Part shown: in pieces, positions 4,305-5,540 of the stretch
Numbering within the stretch: position 1 is the first letter of the stretch
How the letters are laid out: every line of letters begins with the position of its first letter
Assembly: GCA_902482195.1 (NCBI GenBank)
Contig: CABSZQ010000103.1
Coordinates: 1-5,540, forward strand
From: an uncultured Haemophilus sp.
GTDB taxonomy: Bacteria; Pseudomonadota; Gammaproteobacteria; Enterobacterales; Pasteurellaceae
Length of the DNA: 5,540 bases
Direction of reading: 5' to 3'
Notes under the pieces: model-generated
Told to the model about the DNA's origin: nothing
The model's database searches: none
What the model saw: the letters and a program-made list of their open reading frames with translations, nothing else
Position numbers and translations under genes: made by a program

Positions 4305-5540
4305 ATGCTCCCCGAATTCGGATTTCTCTCATTACTCTTTGCCACCACCGCGGCGCTCTTACTTTCCATCGTGCCGCAAATTGGTATTTGGCGAAATAAA
4401 CCCTCTCTCACCAACACAGCTTGGGGATTAAGTTATTGCTTCGGTATTTTTACGAGCGTTTCAATCGGTATTCTTGCCTACTCTTTTGCAATGGATGACT
4501 TCACTTTGGAATACGTGGCAGCGCACTCCAATTCTCAACTACCAACATTTTTTAAAGTCGCCGCCACCTGGGGCGGACATGAAGGCTCCATTTTATTTTG
4601 GCTTTTCACATTAAGTCTTTGGTTAGTGGCTTTTGCCTTTTTCTCTCGCAAAAATGACCGCACTTTTTCTGCTCAAACCCTTTCTTTACTCGGCTTAATT
4701 TGTCTTGGGTTTGCTATTTTTATTTTGTTCTACTCCAATCCATTTGGACGTGCTTTTCCTGCCCCTTCGGAAGGGCGAGATCTCAACCCAATGCTGCAAG
4801 ATATTGGCTTAATTTTCCATCCACCACTGTTATATGTGGGTTATGTGGGCTTTGCCGTTAACTTTGCCATATCCATTTCAGCTTTAATCTTTAATCGTTC
4901 TGCACAAGCGATCGCACGTGCTATGCGAGCTTGGGTGCTCGTTTCTTGGTTATTCTTAACCTTAGGGATAGTTCTCGGTGCCTGGTGGGCATATTATGAA
5001 TTAGGCTGGGGCGGCTGGTGGTTCTGGGACCCAGTAGAAAACGCCTCTCTTATGCCGTGGTTATTGGGACTCGCACTGTTACACAGCTTGATGGTGACGG
5101 AAAAACAAGGCATGTTTAGCTATTGGACAACACTCTTCTCCCTACTCGCTTTTGCATTCAGCGTATTAGGCACATTTATTGTCCGTTCAGGCGCATTAAC
5201 CTCCGTTCACGCGTTTGCCTTGGATAGTTCTCGCGGTTATGTGTTATTACTCATTTTCTTCTTACTAACTGTTGGTTCGCTGAGCTTATTTGCCCTACGC
5301 ACAAATAGCAATGAAAGTGCGGTCAAATTTCCGCTCATTTCTAAAACTGGGGCAATTTTAGGCTTAAATATCGTATTGACCGTTGCCACCGTCAGTACCT
5401 TCTTAGGCACCTTCTATCCAATGCTTTTCCAAGCCATGAGTTGGGGCAGCATTTCCGTGGGCGCGCCTTACTTTAATAGCATTTTCTTGCCATTGCTCAC
5501 GTTAGTACTTTTTGCGATGGCAGCGACACTTTGCTTAAAC
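4305..5540 (+). CDS. nrfE: NrfE, CcmF-like cytochrome c heme lyase subunit (partial, 3' end outside window)
   Basis: This is an integral membrane heme lyase of the CcmF/NrfE family, which attaches heme to apocytochrome c. In E. coli NrfE works with NrfF and NrfG on the single lysine-ligated heme site of NrfA, matching the CWTCK site seen here. The first 412 codons are present and stay open to the window edge; family members are about 550-650 residues. The tryptophan-rich WWD motif is WGGWWFWDP (235-243). His172 (in FHPP), His260 and His302 correspond to the conserved heme ligands at 173, 261 and 303 of E. coli CcmF; the fourth, near 491, would lie beyond the window. The MLPEFG N-terminus matches the family and fixes the ATG at 4305, although no clear Shine-Dalgarno precedes it. 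A general CcmF copy cannot be fully excluded, but the position after nrfD argues for nrfE. Confidence 0.9.
   Translation, partial: MLPEFGFLSLLFATTAALLLSIVPQIGIWRNKPSLTNTAWGLSYCFGIFTSVSIGILAYSFAMDDFTLEYVAAHSNSQLPTFFKVAATWGGHEGSILFWLFTLSLWLVAFAFFSRKNDRTFSAQTLSLLGLICLGFAIFILFYSNPFGRAFPAPSEGRDLNPMLQDIGLIFHPPLLYVGYVGFAVNFAISISALIFNRSAQAIARAMRAWVLVSWLFLTLGIVLGAWWAYYELGWGGWWFWDPVENASLMPWLLGLALLHSLMVTEKQGMFSYWTTLFSLLAFAFSVLGTFIVRSGALTSVHAFALDSSRGYVLLLIFFLLTVGSLSLFALRTNSNESAVKFPLISKTGAILGLNIVLTVATVSTFLGTFYPMLFQAMSWGSISVGAPYFNSIFLPLLTLVLFAMAATLCLN
4657..4666 (-). repeat. DNA uptake signal sequence inside nrfE
   Basis: ACCGCACTTT is an exact ten-base uptake signal in minus orientation. It is read in nrfE as part of NDRTF, in a polar loop between two hydrophobic segments, where it disturbs no membrane helix. 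Confidence 0.9.
5314..5323 (+). repeat. DNA uptake signal sequence inside nrfE
   Basis: AAAGTGCGGT is an exact ten-base uptake signal in plus orientation, encoding part of ESAV in the polar segment NSNESAVKF between two hydrophobic helices of NrfE. Confidence 0.9.

Noticed and set aside
1..5540. CRISPR array, insertion sequence, tRNA or rRNA gene, prophage or defence genes
   Set aside because: No spaced direct repeats, transposase motifs, RNA gene signatures or foreign-looking genes are visible; the window is a standard respiratory cluster.

Overview
This window carries the start of a periplasmic formate-dependent nitrite reductase (Nrf) locus: nrfA, nrfB, nrfC and nrfD complete, then the first 412 codons of nrfE, all on the + strand. 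The host is almost certainly a member of the Pasteurellaceae. The sequence is AT-rich. It contains six copies of the nine-base core AAGTGCGGT (five with the full AAAGTGCGGT ten-mer), the DNA uptake signal of the Haemophilus/Pasteurella/Aggregatibacter type, and not the ACAAGCGGT variant of the Actinobacillus pleuropneumoniae group. Genus and species cannot be settled from this sequence alone.

Layout: 1-256 is non-coding upstream DNA. It holds an uptake signal (9-18), a perfect 7-2-7 NarL/NarP-type site (65-80), an FNR-type site matching 9 of 10 consensus bases (96-109) and a leader of roughly 100 nt. nrfA (257-1780) is read from a GTG. A 72-base gap follows, with a terminator-like hairpin made of two inverted uptake signals. 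nrfB (1853-2518), nrfC (2518-3195) and nrfD (3192-4157) then follow with 1-base and 4-base overlaps and so look translationally coupled. A 147-base gap (4158-4304) contains two consecutive hairpins, the second overlapping another uptake signal. nrfE begins at 4305 and runs off the window in frame, with two more uptake signals inside it.

How the genes work together, from knowledge of the family: NrfD is the membrane quinol-oxidising subunit. It passes electrons to the four-cluster ferredoxin NrfC, then to the pentaheme shuttle NrfB, and finally to the pentaheme catalytic subunit NrfA, which reduces nitrite to ammonia in the periplasm. NrfA carries one CWTCK heme site, whose lysine ligates the active-site heme. 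NrfE is the CcmF-like heme lyase subunit that in E. coli is dedicated to this special site, so catalyst and maturation factor sit side by side. The upstream region points to anaerobic (FNR) and nitrate/nitrite (NarP) control.

I found no evidence of a previously undescribed system. The parts most worth a second look are regulatory: the compact NarP/FNR promoter and the uptake-signal-based hairpins that appear to divide the locus into nrfA / nrfBCD / nrfE expression blocks.
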